Below are positions 1 to 8,111 of a stretch of 33,786 bases of DNA, piece by piece. The notes under the pieces are model-generated. The model saw only the letters and a list, made by a program, of their open reading frames with translations, had not been told where the DNA came from and ran no database searches. The stretch lies in assembly GCA_027306885.1 (NCBI GenBank), contig DAHUYV010000043.1, forward strand, positions 1 through 33,786. The letters are read 5' to 3'. Made by a program: the position numbers and the translations under genes. This DNA is from Candidatus Dormiibacterota bacterium. GTDB taxonomy: Bacteria > Chloroflexota > Dormibacteria > Aeolococcales > Bog-877. How positions within the stretch are numbered: position 1 is the first letter of the stretch; every line of letters begins with the position of its first letter.

Positions 1-689
1 GCGATCTCCGGAGCGTAGGCGAGGTGGCTGATGCGCACCTCCACGATCTCGACTCCGGCGATGGCGACCCGCTCCGCCACCTCCTCCGCGAGCTCTCCGG
101 CCACCTGGTCGGTGGAGCCGCGCAAGGAGATGCCCGGCGTCGGAGGTTCGTCGTAGGGGTGGGTGGTGGCCACGTGGCGGAGCGCCGACTCGGCCTGGAC
201 GCGCACGAAGTTGAGGTAGTCGTCCACGGCGTACACCGCCCGGGCGGTGTCGGCCACCTGCCAGACCACGATGGCGGCGATCTCCACCGGGTTGCCCTCG
301 GCGTCGTTGACCTTGAGATGGTTGGTCTCAAAGTTCCGGACCCGCACGCTCACCCGGCGCCGCGAGGTGAGGGGCAGCACCCAGGAGAAGCCGGTGGAGC
401 GCACCGTCCCGACGTAGCTGCCAAAGAAACGCACCACCTGGGTCTGGCCCGGCTGGACGACGACCAGGGAGGCGGCGATCACGACCGACGCGACCAGCAG
501 CACCACCGCGGCCACGGTCTGCCCCCCGACGAACAGGTAGTGGGCCACGACGATGCCCGCGGCGATGGCCAGGACCCCGAACCAGCCGTTCACGCTAAGG
601 GCGCGGCGCTCACGGACTCCGACTCGAACACCGATGCGGCCCGCAACTCCGGCCTCCCGGCCGGACTCGGGCGATTCCGCCCCACTCAT
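1..689 (-). CDS. SPFH/band-7 domain membrane protein (3' end outside window)
   Basis: The reverse strand is open from an ATG at 689 to the window edge (229 codons plus two bases), so the C-terminus is missing. The start follows GGAGGAAGCAC, a strong ribosome site. About 35 polar, Arg-rich residues precede two hydrophobic segments (roughly residues 35-55 and 57-75). Then comes an SPFH core: VVQPGQTQVVRFFGSYVGT, a strand with VRVRNFET, VEIAAIVVWQV, a YAVDDY segment, and finally AGVEIVEVRISHLAYAPEIA, typical of stomatin/prohibitin-like proteins. Such proteins form oligomeric scaffolds in membrane microdomains. Whether a protease or NfeD partner follows cannot be seen. The family call is secure; the exact role is not. 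Confidence 0.85.
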   Translation of the reverse strand, partial: MSGAESPESGREAGVAGRIGVRVGVRERRALSVNGWFGVLAIAAGIVVAHYLFVGGQTVAAVVLLVASVVIAASLVVVQPGQTQVVRFFGSYVGTVRSTGFSWVLPLTSRRRVSVRVRNFETNHLKVNDAEGNPVEIAAIVVWQVADTARAVYAVDDYLNFVRVQAESALRHVATTHPYDEPPTPGISLRGSTDQVAGELAEEVAERVAIAGVEIVEVRISHLAYAPEI

Positions 690-720
690 GTGCTTCCTCC
701 CTTGTGCGCTCCGATAAATA

Positions 721-737
721 GCTATCACCAAGATAGC
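721..737. promoter_or_regulatory. 17-bp dyad upstream of the SPFH gene, possible operator
   Basis: GCTATC and GATAGC form perfect 6-bp arms around a 5-base spacer, in an A+T-rich patch that stands out from the 70% G+C surroundings. It lies 32 bases upstream of the SPFH start. On the minus strand the dyad is followed directly by TATTTA, a weak -10 candidate, so a bound regulator could block that promoter. An 8-bp palindrome ATAGCTAT overlaps the left arm at 718-725. No regulator gene is adjacent, and no convincing -35 box was found. Confidence 0.4.
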
Positions 738-859
738 ACAGAGGAGGCCCCGATCGGGCAGCTCCGCATGCAGACTGGCCGCCTTCCGCCGCAGCGCCGC
801 GGGAGGACAGTCCGCCAACGTCCAGAGGACCTGGCGAGGTCGCAGCCAGCGGCGGTCCG

Positions 860-1444
860 TCAGCTGCCGGGGCGGGCCGGGGCAGGGCCGCGCCCGATCT
901 CGTGGAACTCGGGGTTGGCCCTGAGGTCGAGGGCCAGGGCCATCCGGTTGGCCAGGGCGAAGAGGGCCACCACCGCGGAGATGTCCCAGATCTCCTCGTC
1001 CTCGAAGCCCGCGGCGCGGAGCAGCTCATGGTCCTCGGGGGAGACCAGCTCCGGCGTCAGGGAGAGCTTCAGCGCGTAATCGAGCATCGCCCGCTGCCGG
1101 GCCGTGAGCGGGGCCAGCCGGTAGTTGGTCGCCAGAAGGTCCGAGATCCGGGGGTCCTTCGCCCGAACCCGCAGGATCGCCCCGTGGGCGATGACGCAGT
1201 AGGGACAGCTCCGGGCCGCGCTGGTCGCCACCACCACCATCTCCCGCTCGGCCTTGCTCAGCCCCCCCGGGCGCTCCATCACCGCGTCGTGATAGTCCAT
1301 GAAGGCCCGGAGCTCGTCGGGGCGGTGCCCGAGCGCCAGGAGGACGTTGGGCACGAACCCCGTCCGCTCCCCGATCTCGCCAACACGCCGGGCCAGGTCG
1401 GAGGGCAGGTCCTGCAGCTCCGGCACCGGGAAACGACTGATCAT
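860..1444 (-). CDS. AhpD-like / carboxymuconolactone decarboxylase family protein
   Basis: 194 aa from an ATG at 1444, preceded by GCAGGAGGTGGTGGCG. The longer open frame upstream is the shadow of thrC. The core is the AhpD-type peroxidase motif: C80-P-Y-C83-x3-H87, inside helices typical of the alkylhydroperoxidase fold (EMVVVATSAARSCPYCVIAH). The C-terminal half (LTARQRAMLDYALKLS, EEIWDISAVVALF) fits the 'uncharacterised peroxidase-related' branch of the CMD family. Expected activity is thiol-dependent peroxide reduction, but many paralogues are unassigned. It starts 50 bases after thrC on the same strand, so it may be co-transcribed with the threonine genes. Confidence 0.85.
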   Translation of the reverse strand: MISRFPVPELQDLPSDLARRVGEIGERTGFVPNVLLALGHRPDELRAFMDYHDAVMERPGGLSKAEREMVVVATSAARSCPYCVIAHGAILRVRAKDPRISDLLATNYRLAPLTARQRAMLDYALKLSLTPELVSPEDHELLRAAGFEDEEIWDISAVVALFALANRMALALDLRANPEFHEIGRGPAPARPGS

Positions 1445-1494
1445 CGCCACCACCTCCTGCTCCGTCGCGCCGTCCGGGAACACCGGCCCCCGGC

Positions 1495-2766
1495 TCACAG
1501 CCACCCCCGCAGCGCCGCCCCAACACCCTCCACGGAGGGCTCCGCGCTCCTGATCCCGGGGCGACCGGAGAGGTGCTCGCCCACGTAGTCGGTGTCCTTG
1601 AGCTGGTGCCCGGTGAGGATCAGCACCACGTCGGCCCCCGCCTCGATCTGGCCCCTTGCCACGAGCTTGCGCAGCCCGGCCAGGGAGGCGGCGGAGGCCG
1701 GCTCGCAGCCGATCCCCGAGTCCGCCAGCTCTCGCTTGGCGGACTCGATCTCCAGATCGCTGACCGCCTCGGTCAATCCCTCGGTCCGCTCGAGGGCCCG
1801 ACGGGCCCGGGGCCAGTTGGCGGGGTTGCCGATCCGGATGGCGGTGGCCCTGGTGGCGGGCTCCAGCTCGGGGGTGAGCTCCCTGCGCCCACCGGACCAC
1901 ATCCGGTGGAAGGGGCTGGCCCCCTCCGCCTGGACCACCACCAGCCGCGGCATCCGGGAGAGGAGCCCCACCTCCCAGAGCTCCAGCAGCCCCTTGGCGA
2001 GGGCGGAGACGTTGCCCAGGTTCCCCCCGGGGAGGACCACGTAGTCGGGAGGGCGCCAGCCGCGCTGCTCCAGCAGCTCGACGGCGACCGTCTTCTGCCC
2101 CTCCAGCCGGAAGGGATTGACGGAGTTCACCAGGTACAGTCCCAGTTGCTCCACGATCGCCCGCAGCAGCGCGAACGCCTCATCGAAGCTGGAGCCGGCC
2201 TCCACCACCAGCGCTCCGAAGTCCAGCGCCTGGGCCAGCTTCGCCCCGGAGACCGCCCCCCGGGGGACCAGCACCAGGGCCCGCAGCCCGGCCCGGGCCG
2301 CGTACGCCGCCATTGAGGCCGAGGTGTTGCCGGTGGAGGCGCAGGCCACCACCTTCACCCCGCGGCGGACGGCCTCGGTCACGCAGACGGTCATCCCCAG
2401 GTCCTTGAAGGAGCCGGTGGGGTTGACGCCCAGGTGCTTCACCGCCAGCTCCGCCACCCCGACGCTGGCGGCGACGGAGGGCACCTCGATGAGCGGCGTC
2501 CTCCCCTCGCCCAGCGAGACCGCTACCGAGGGGTCGGGGAAGAGCGGCAGCAGCTCCCGGAAGCGCCAGACCCCGCTGCGGTCATGGTCGGCACCGCCGG
2601 GGAGGCGCCCCCTCCAGACTCCCGGCCAGTCCTGGGCCCGCTCCGGGCTGAGGTCATAACTCAGCTCGAGAAGCCCCCCGCACCCGGGGCAGGAGTAGGT
2701 TGCGGTGTCACGATCCACCCTCCGGGCGCAGGCGGGGTCCGAGCAGCGCAGCTCGACGCGGGTCAC
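1495..2766 (-). CDS. thrC: threonine synthase
   Basis: 423 aa, PLP enzyme converting O-phosphohomoserine to threonine. The N-terminus carries a zinc-ribbon-like Cys set (C8, C13, C26, C29), common in the bacterial/archaeal class with this extension. The PLP Schiff-base lysine is K121 in PTGSFKDLGM, STGNTSAS lies at 144-151, and the phosphate loop PGGNLGN at 246-252. The C-terminus (VLILTGHQLKDTDYV) is typical. The start is GTG at 2766, about 11 bases after GGGGAGG. thrB lies 70 bases upstream on the same strand, so the two last steps of threonine synthesis are encoded together, thrB first. Length and motifs are normal. Confidence 0.95.
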   Translation of the reverse strand: MTRVELRCSDPACARRVDRDTATYSCPGCGGLLELSYDLSPERAQDWPGVWRGRLPGGADHDRSGVWRFRELLPLFPDPSVAVSLGEGRTPLIEVPSVAASVGVAELAVKHLGVNPTGSFKDLGMTVCVTEAVRRGVKVVACASTGNTSASMAAYAARAGLRALVLVPRGAVSGAKLAQALDFGALVVEAGSSFDEAFALLRAIVEQLGLYLVNSVNPFRLEGQKTVAVELLEQRGWRPPDYVVLPGGNLGNVSALAKGLLELWEVGLLSRMPRLVVVQAEGASPFHRMWSGGRRELTPELEPATRATAIRIGNPANWPRARRALERTEGLTEAVSDLEIESAKRELADSGIGCEPASAASLAGLRKLVARGQIEAGADVVLILTGHQLKDTDYVGEHLSGRPGIRSAEPSVEGVGAALRGWL

Positions 2767-2836
2767 CCGGGGCCGAGCCTCCCCAAGGAGAGCCGGACAG
2801 ACCTCCCCGCGAGCGCCACGGCGGCCCCGGCCGGGG

Positions 2837-3751
2837 TCATGCCCGCGCCGCCTTCAGCCGCCCCAGGGCGCCCGGGTTGTCCGGCCCGAGGGCCCGGACC
2901 TCGCAGGACACGCCGGCGCTGGCGAAGGCCTTCTCCAAGAGCGCCCCGATCGTCTCGACCGAGCGCCGTGCCACCGCCACGACCGAAGATCCGGCCCCGC
3001 TGAGGAACACCCCGAGGAGGTCCGGATGGCGCACCAGCAGGCTCTGGGAGAGGCCGGGCACCAGGATGGACCGCTGCTCCTGGTGGAGGCGGTCCTCGAA
3101 GAGCTCTGGCCGCAGCCCCTCCCCCCCCGCGAAGAAGGCGGCGGTCAGCAGGGCCACGCGCTGCAGGTTCGAGACCACGTCCCCCCGGCTGTACTGATCG
3201 GGGAGCACCGCCCGCGCGACCCGGGTGGGCAGGGGCCGGTCCGGGCTCGCCACCACAAAGCAGAGGTCGGCGGGAAGGTCAGCCCGGCTGGTGAGGATCC
3301 CGGCGGAGGTGTCCGCGGCGACCACGAACCCGCCGAGGAGCGCGGCGGCGGCGTTGTCGGGATGACCCTCCAGCGCCGCCGCCACCGCCAGCAGGTCGGC
3401 CACCCCCGGCTGTTCGCCGGCGAGCTCCGCCGCGATCAGGACCCCCGCCACCACAGCGGCGGCGCTTGACCCCAGGCCGACTCCGATCGGGATCTCGCTG
3501 GACACCTCGAGGTCCAGACCCGGCGCCACAAACGAGAGCCGCTTCGCGGTGGCCACCACCGCGCGGCGGACCAAGTTGGAGCGGTCCAGTGGCACCGAGG
3601 CCGCCTGGGGGCCCTGATAGCGAACGCTGCTGCCCCCAGCTCCGTTCACGGTGGCCGAGACGTGAAGGTGGAGGTCCAGGGCCACGGCCGCGGTGTCGAA
3701 GGCACTGCCCAGGTTGGCCGAGGTCGCGGGGACCTGGACCTGGACCCTCAC
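2837..3751 (-). CDS. thrB: homoserine kinase (GHMP family)
   Basis: 304 aa from a GTG at 3751. ATP-dependent phosphorylation of homoserine, feeding thrC downstream. The GHMP fold shows the N-terminal VPATSANLGSAFD, the ATP-binding loop PIGVGLGSSAA (88-98), the EGHPDNAAAALLGG segment and a C-terminal GVFLSGAGSSVVA glycine loop. A TTG at 3778 would add nine residues overlapping the upstream gene, but GTG 3751 gives the N-terminus expected for the family and lies eight bases after the upstream TAG. Its Shine-Dalgarno match is weak, which fits re-initiation. Family and role are well supported; only the start is uncertain. Confidence 0.93.
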   Translation of the reverse strand: MRVQVQVPATSANLGSAFDTAAVALDLHLHVSATVNGAGGSSVRYQGPQAASVPLDRSNLVRRAVVATAKRLSFVAPGLDLEVSSEIPIGVGLGSSAAAVVAGVLIAAELAGEQPGVADLLAVAAALEGHPDNAAAALLGGFVVAADTSAGILTSRADLPADLCFVVASPDRPLPTRVARAVLPDQYSRGDVVSNLQRVALLTAAFFAGGEGLRPELFEDRLHQEQRSILVPGLSQSLLVRHPDLLGVFLSGAGSSVVAVARRSVETIGALLEKAFASAGVSCEVRALGPDNPGALGRLKAARA

Positions 3752-3758
3752 CCCCGAC

Positions 3759-4649
3759 CTAGCGGGCGGCCGGCTCAAACGGCTGGCGGCGGCGGAAATC
3801 GGCGGCCGCCTCCTCCATGGTGACCCAGGAGACCCCGGGGTGGGAGCTGATGTGCGCGAACAGCCGCTCCAACATCAGCAGGACCTGGGGCCGGCCGCTG
3901 ACATCGGGGTGGATGGTGAGCGGGAAGACCGCGTAGTCCATCTCTCGGTACACCCAGTCGAACTGGTCCCGCCAGAGCTGCTCCAGCTGTCGGGGATTCA
4001 CGAACCCGTGGCTGTTGGGCGATTGCTTGATGAACATCATTGGCGGCAGGTCGTCGAGATACCAGTTGGCGGCTATCTCCACCAGATCGACGGTCCCGCC
4101 GCGGCGCAGCGGCCGCATCCAGCTCTCGGCGCTCCGGCCGTAGTCGACCTTGGTCCAGCTGTCGCCCACCCGCGCGTAGAAGGGCAGGAAGTCGTGGTAG
4201 CCCTGGCTGTTGTCGTAGCGGAAGCCGTGGCGGATCAGGAGCTCGGCGGTGACCTCCGACATCTCCCACCATGGGGCGACGTACCCGCGGGGCGGCCGCC
4301 CGGTCGCCCGCTCGATCAGCTCGACGCAGCGGCCGAGCACCGCCTCCTCCTGGTCCGGGGTCATGGCGATCGGGTTCTCATGGGAGTAACCGTGGGCACC
4401 CACCTCGTGGCCGGCGGCAACCACCCTCGCCACCTGCTCGGGGAAGGTCTCCAGGGAGTGCCCGGGGATGAACCAGGTGGTCGGCAGCCCGAGGCGCTCG
4501 AAGAGGGTGAGCAGGCGAGGGATGCCCACCTCCCCGGCGAACATCCCTCGCTGGATGTCGGAGGGCGAGTCCTGGCCCCCGTACGAGCCCAGCCAGCCCG
4601 CCACGGCGTCCACGTGGACGCCAACCGCACACCTGATGTCCTTGGTCAT
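3759..4649 (-). CDS. NodB-type polysaccharide deacetylase / cyclic-imidase-like hydrolase
   Basis: 296 aa from an ATG at 4649 behind GGAGGAGC. NodB motifs are visible: motif 1 as VHVDAVAGW (D14), motif 2 as HGYSH (H86, H90), motif 3 as APWWE (125-129), and [10 protein letters not shown] near 242-251. There is no signal peptide. The opening [14 protein letters not shown] and the cytosolic form match the branch containing allantoinase-like PuuE, cyclic imide hydrolase and Helicobacter PgdA, rather than secreted chitin or peptidoglycan deacetylases. The gene follows an APC permease (76-base gap with a stable hairpin), suggesting import of a nitrogenous compound followed by hydrolysis. Substrate is not determinable from sequence. 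The stop is TAG. Confidence 0.85.
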   Translation of the reverse strand: MTKDIRCAVGVHVDAVAGWLGSYGGQDSPSDIQRGMFAGEVGIPRLLTLFERLGLPTTWFIPGHSLETFPEQVARVVAAGHEVGAHGYSHENPIAMTPDQEEAVLGRCVELIERATGRPPRGYVAPWWEMSEVTAELLIRHGFRYDNSQGYHDFLPFYARVGDSWTKVDYGRSAESWMRPLRRGGTVDLVEIAANWYLDDLPPMMFIKQSPNSHGFVNPRQLEQLWRDQFDWVYREMDYAVFPLTIHPDVSGRPQVLLMLERLFAHISSHPGVSWVTMEEAAADFRRRQPFEPAAR

Positions 4650-4694
4650 GCTCCTCCAGCCTAGTCCGCTCCAGCCGCCCTGGGAAGGGAGGAG

Positions 4695-4714
4695 CTGTCG
4701 CCCGAAGGCGACAG
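4695..4714 (-). terminator. intercistronic hairpin with cUUCGg tetraloop
   Basis: On the minus-strand transcript CTGTCGCC-TTCG-GGCGACAG forms a perfect 8-bp stem closed by the very stable C(UUCG)G tetraloop. It begins 11 bases after the permease stop and ends 45 bases before the hydrolase start. No U-tract follows, so a full intrinsic terminator is unlikely. A 3'-end stabiliser or partial terminator that lowers downstream expression fits better. Confidence 0.6.
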
Positions 4715-4725
4715 CCCCTCCGGGA

Positions 4726-6345
4726 TCAGGCCGTTTGGATCGCCGCCGCCGTTTCCGGGTCCTCGGTCACCGCGGTTCCGGTCCAGCGGGTGCCGCTCCA
4801 GTAGCCGACGTAGTAGAAGGCCAGCGCGACCACCGCGAAGATCAGGGAGTCGTAGGGGAAGGGCAGGGTGTTGCGACCGCCGAAGGCCGAACCGCCAAGG
4901 AAGGAGAGCAGCAGGATGACCCCGAGGTAGGCGGGCATCCAGGCCCCGTAGACGAGGTCCTGGCGGGTGATCGGCCGCGTCCGCCGGTAGAAGCCCAGGA
5001 GCAGGACGCCAACCACGACCGAGGGGATGAGGATCCGGATCGCCGTCCACCCCGACCAGTACACCATCAGGCTGGCCACCACGAAGGCCAGCGGTCCGAG
5101 CACCGGCAGGAAGGGCATGCGGTAGGGCCGCGGCTCATCCGGATGGCGGTGACGGAAGATGGCGCAGGCGAGGGGTCCAGGCGCGTACGAGAGCACCAGC
5201 GCGCTGGCCACCAGCGGGAACAGGCTGGAGAAGGCCGGCAGCAGCACCAGGTAGATCGCCACCACCACCAGCACCAGCACCAGGGAGACCATCGGGATCC
5301 CCTGGATCGTGAGCCGGGCGAAGATCGGCGGCAGGTAGTTGTCGTACCGAGCCATGGTCTGGCCCACGCGCGCCGCGCCGCCGGAGTAGATGTACCCATC
5401 CTTGAAAGAGGCGATCAAGGTGGTGACCACGGCGATCAACCCGACGAAGGCCAGCCCGGCACCGTTGGACACGGTGACGAAGGGGAACTGCAGCGCGCTG
5501 AGGGAAGCCCAGGCGCCCGAGCCCAGCTTCATGGCGTGCCAGTTGATGGCGCCGACGTAGAAGAAGCTCTCCAGGGCGAAGAGGATCAGGACGATGAACA
5601 TCGTGAGAAACACCGCCCGGGGGATGGTCTTGCCCGGGTCCCTGACCTCCTCGGCGTAGTCGATCGGTTGCCGGAACCCGCCGTAGCCGTAGACGGTGGC
5701 GGCCACCGCCAGCAGGAGTCCGCTGGCGCCGGCCGGGAAGAGCCCGTGGAAGTTGGTGAAGTTGGAGGTGCGGAAGTGGGTGAGGAGCGCCAGCATCACC
5801 ACTCCCATCCCCACGATGGTGAAGATGGTCAGCACGTTGTTGATCTCACCCATGTAGCGGATTCGCAGGCTGTTGATGACCAGCATCGAGATCAGGACCA
5901 GGAAGGCGATGGCGATGCCCAGCCAGGTCAGGGTCCCGTTGGAGAACAGCGTGGGGAACCAGTAGCTGAGGTACTCGACGAAGGCGACGATGATCGAGGG
6001 CACCGCCAGCGAGTAGCCGATGAAGGCTCCCCACGCGTTGAGCACGCCCACCAGCGGGCCGCTGGCCCGCGCCGGGTAGTACGCCACCCCCCCCGCCCGA
6101 GGCCACATCGTCCCCAGTTCGATGTAGGACATCGCCAGCACCAGGATCATGAGGAAGGCGATGATCCAGGAGAACATCCCCGAGGGCCCCGCCAGGCCCA
6201 GGACCGAGACCGGGGTGAACCCGACCGCCGGTCCGAGGATGGCCCCGGTGGCGAGGAACACCACCGACCAGAGGCCGAGATCCTTCTTATAGTGCCGCGC
6301 CACCTCCTCGGTGGCGCCGACCCCCGTCATCACCTGATCTGACAC
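4726..6345 (-). CDS. APC-superfamily amino-acid permease
   Basis: 539 aa, very hydrophobic, with about 12-14 predicted membrane segments. The N-terminal [22 protein letters not shown] is the APC signature region (TM1 with its glycine-rich unwound stretch), and [15 protein letters not shown] is the conserved loop after TM6. I chose GTG 6345 because AAGGGGGAG lies five bases upstream; an ATG at 6420 has no such site. It should be a proton- or sodium-coupled amino-acid or amine transporter. The substrate is unknown; the next gene is a cyclic-imidase-like hydrolase, so an amide, ureide or imide is possible. A strong promoter lies about 100 bases upstream. Confidence 0.88.
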   Translation of the reverse strand: MSDQVMTGVGATEEVARHYKKDLGLWSVVFLATGAILGPAVGFTPVSVLGLAGPSGMFSWIIAFLMILVLAMSYIELGTMWPRAGGVAYYPARASGPLVGVLNAWGAFIGYSLAVPSIIVAFVEYLSYWFPTLFSNGTLTWLGIAIAFLVLISMLVINSLRIRYMGEINNVLTIFTIVGMGVVMLALLTHFRTSNFTNFHGLFPAGASGLLLAVAATVYGYGGFRQPIDYAEEVRDPGKTIPRAVFLTMFIVLILFALESFFYVGAINWHAMKLGSGAWASLSALQFPFVTVSNGAGLAFVGLIAVVTTLIASFKDGYIYSGGAARVGQTMARYDNYLPPIFARLTIQGIPMVSLVLVLVVVAIYLVLLPAFSSLFPLVASALVLSYAPGPLACAIFRHRHPDEPRPYRMPFLPVLGPLAFVVASLMVYWSGWTAIRILIPSVVVGVLLLGFYRRTRPITRQDLVYGAWMPAYLGVILLLSFLGGSAFGGRNTLPFPYDSLIFAVVALAFYYVGYWSGTRWTGTAVTEDPETAAAIQTA

Positions 6346-6729
6346 CAGTTCTCCCCCTTGCAACCCGGTCAGGCGCACTCCGTCCCCAAGACGGCAAGCC
6401 CCGTCCGCAGGCGCGTCCACGCCCCGGACGGCGAGCCTCCCGCTGGTCGCGCGAGGTTAGCAACGGCCCCCCCTGTCTGTCAAGCGCAACTGCGCCCTCG
6501 GACTGGTTCTGGTTGGGTCATGGCCGGACTGGAGCGACCAAATGTAAGGTGGCGCTGAGTGTTCGCCTTAGCGGCATGCCGGAGCCCGGTCGCTGGGGCC
6601 CGCCGGGCTCGGGCCCTCGCGCCCGGCCTCCTGCTACCATCCCGCCGGCATGACCGCTGAGCACCCCGCCCCCGGCGGACAACGGCGCTGCGGCGGTGCC
6701 GGCCCACTCCCCTGCCCGAGGCTCGCGCC
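6346..6729. other. divergent intergenic region
   Basis: This 384-base gap separates the permease (minus) from the hydroxyacid oxidase (plus). It holds a good minus-strand promoter (6454-6483) and a 10-bp palindrome CGGCATGCCG at 6572-6581 that could be a regulator site. No convincing plus-strand promoter and no small gene with a ribosome site were found. Confidence 0.5.
6454..6483 (-). promoter_or_regulatory. sigma-70-type promoter of the APC permease
   Basis: The reverse strand reads TTGACA (6483-6478), an 18-base spacer, then TAACCT (6459-6454). The -35 box is a perfect consensus; the -10 box is only moderate. Transcription would start near 6447, giving a leader of about 100 bases before the GTG at 6345. 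Confidence 0.5.
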
Positions 6730-7914
6730 GTGACCAGTTTCGCCGAGTTCCAGAACGAGATCTACCAGGCGGGGGTCGCCGGGGAGGTGCCGCAGTTCCC
6801 CATGACCGCCGAGGGGATGGAGGCAGCGGCCGCCGCGGTGATGAGTCCCACCGCCCACGCCTACGTGGCGGGCTCCGCCGGACTGGAGCTGACCGCCAGC
6901 GGAAACCGGGCGGCCTTCGAGAGTTGGCAGATCGTCCCGCGGCATCTGCGCGGAGTGCCCGAGCGTGACCTGGCCGTCGAGCTGTTGGGCAGCCCCCTCG
7001 CCTCCCCACTCCTCCTGGCACCGATAGGGGCCCTGGGGATTGTCCGGGAGGGGGCGGAGCTGCTCCTCGCCGGGGTCGCGGCCGAGCTGGGGGTGCCCCT
7101 CATACTCTCCACCGTCGCCAGCACCAGCCTCGAGGAGGTGGCCGTTGAGCTGGCCCGGGGGCGCCAGGGTGTGGGCTGGTTCCAGCTGTACTGGCCCGCG
7201 GACCAGGAGCTGGCGCTGAGCCTGGTGGGGCGGGCCGAGCGGGCCGGGTACTCGGCGCTGGTGGTCACGGTCGACACCTGGACCCTGGCGTGGCGGCCGC
7301 GCGACCTGGCCAACGGCTTCCTGCCCTTCCTCCACGGCCGGGGCCTGGCCAACTACCTCTCCGACCCGGTGTTCCGCGCTCGGCTCCCCCGTCCTCCCGA
7401 GGACGACCCGGCGGGTGCGATCACCCTCTGGAGCCAGGTGTTCAGTCGCCCGGGCCTGCGCTGGTCCGACCTGCGCTGGCTCAAGGACCACACCTCGCTA
7501 CCCATCCTGGTCAAGGGAATCTGCCACCCGGACGACGCCCGCGCCGCGGCCCAGGCGGGAGTCGACGGCCTCATAGTCTCCAACCACGGCGGGCGGCAGG
7601 TCGACGGAGCCAGGCCAGCCCTCGACTGCCTGGAAGACGTGGCGGCGGCGGGGATCGGCCTGCCCATCCTCTTCGACTCCGGGGTGCGGAGCGGGGCGGA
7701 CGTTGTCAAAGCGCTGGCGCTCGGGGCCCGGGCGGTGCTGGTGGGACGCCCCTACGTCTACGGGCTGGCGCTGGGCGGCGGGGCCGGGGTGCGCCACGTG
7801 CTCCGCTGCCTCCTCGCCGAGCTCGACCTCACACTGGGCCTCAGCGGCCACTCCTCGGTCTCCGAGCTGACCGCCAGCTCCCTGGTCCCGTCCTCGGCTC
7901 GCAAACCGACCTGA
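6730..7914 (+). CDS. FMN-dependent alpha-hydroxyacid oxidase, lactate 2-monooxygenase type
   Basis: 394 aa, complete. FMN enzymes of this family oxidise L-2-hydroxy acids; the lactate 2-monooxygenase branch makes acetate, CO2 and water from lactate. Visible elements are LILSTVAST (125-132), FQLYW (151-155), the branch-typical VTVDTWTLAWRPRDL (180-193), lysine K262 in LVKG, and the catalytic segment SNHGGRQVDGA with H286 and R289. DSGVRSGADV (316-325) and VLVGRPYVYGL complete the phosphate site. The start is GTG 6730 with GAGG nine bases upstream. Next on the strand is a broken tartrate-dehydrogenase-like gene, so a hydroxyacid-use locus is plausible. The exact substrate (lactate, glycolate, mandelate-like) is inferred only by similarity. 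Confidence 0.87.
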   Translation: MTSFAEFQNEIYQAGVAGEVPQFPMTAEGMEAAAAAVMSPTAHAYVAGSAGLELTASGNRAAFESWQIVPRHLRGVPERDLAVELLGSPLASPLLLAPIGALGIVREGAELLLAGVAAELGVPLILSTVASTSLEEVAVELARGRQGVGWFQLYWPADQELALSLVGRAERAGYSALVVTVDTWTLAWRPRDLANGFLPFLHGRGLANYLSDPVFRARLPRPPEDDPAGAITLWSQVFSRPGLRWSDLRWLKDHTSLPILVKGICHPDDARAAAQAGVDGLIVSNHGGRQVDGARPALDCLEDVAAAGIGLPILFDSGVRSGADVVKALALGARAVLVGRPYVYGLALGGGAGVRHVLRCLLAELDLTLGLSGHSSVSELTASSLVPSSARKPT

Positions 7915-7921
7915 GCCGGAA

Positions 7922-7937
7922 TCCCGCCGGGGCGGGA
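7922..7937 (+). terminator. GC-rich hairpin after the hydroxyacid oxidase gene
   Basis: TCCCGCC and GGCGGGA form a 7-bp inverted repeat with a two-base centre (effectively a 6-bp stem with a CGGG loop), seven bases after the stop codon. No T-run follows, so it is at best a weak or Rho-assisted terminator. Confidence 0.35.
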
Positions 7938-8111
7938 AGGTCGGGGCAGGCCCCACAACTGATGGGGAAATAGCTGGGGATTCGCCCACTGGACCGGGCC
8001 CCCCAGCAGTCCTCAGGAAGCGCCGCGAGGCCGCTCGGTACCGTATCCTAGCCAGGTAAGTCTGGGTGCCGCCGCCGCACGTCCTCGGCCGCGGGAACGG
8101 AGGAAAAAGCA

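Noticed and set aside
4468-6342. 624-codon plus-strand open frame opposite the permease
   Set aside because: Low-complexity His/Gln/Arg/Gly-rich product, no domain, lies opposite a clear APC permease. It is the antisense shadow of a high-G+C gene.
6346-6420. Upstream ATG (6420) start for the APC permease
   Set aside because: No ribosome site; GTG 6345 has AAGGGGGAG at ideal spacing and gives the normal N-terminus.
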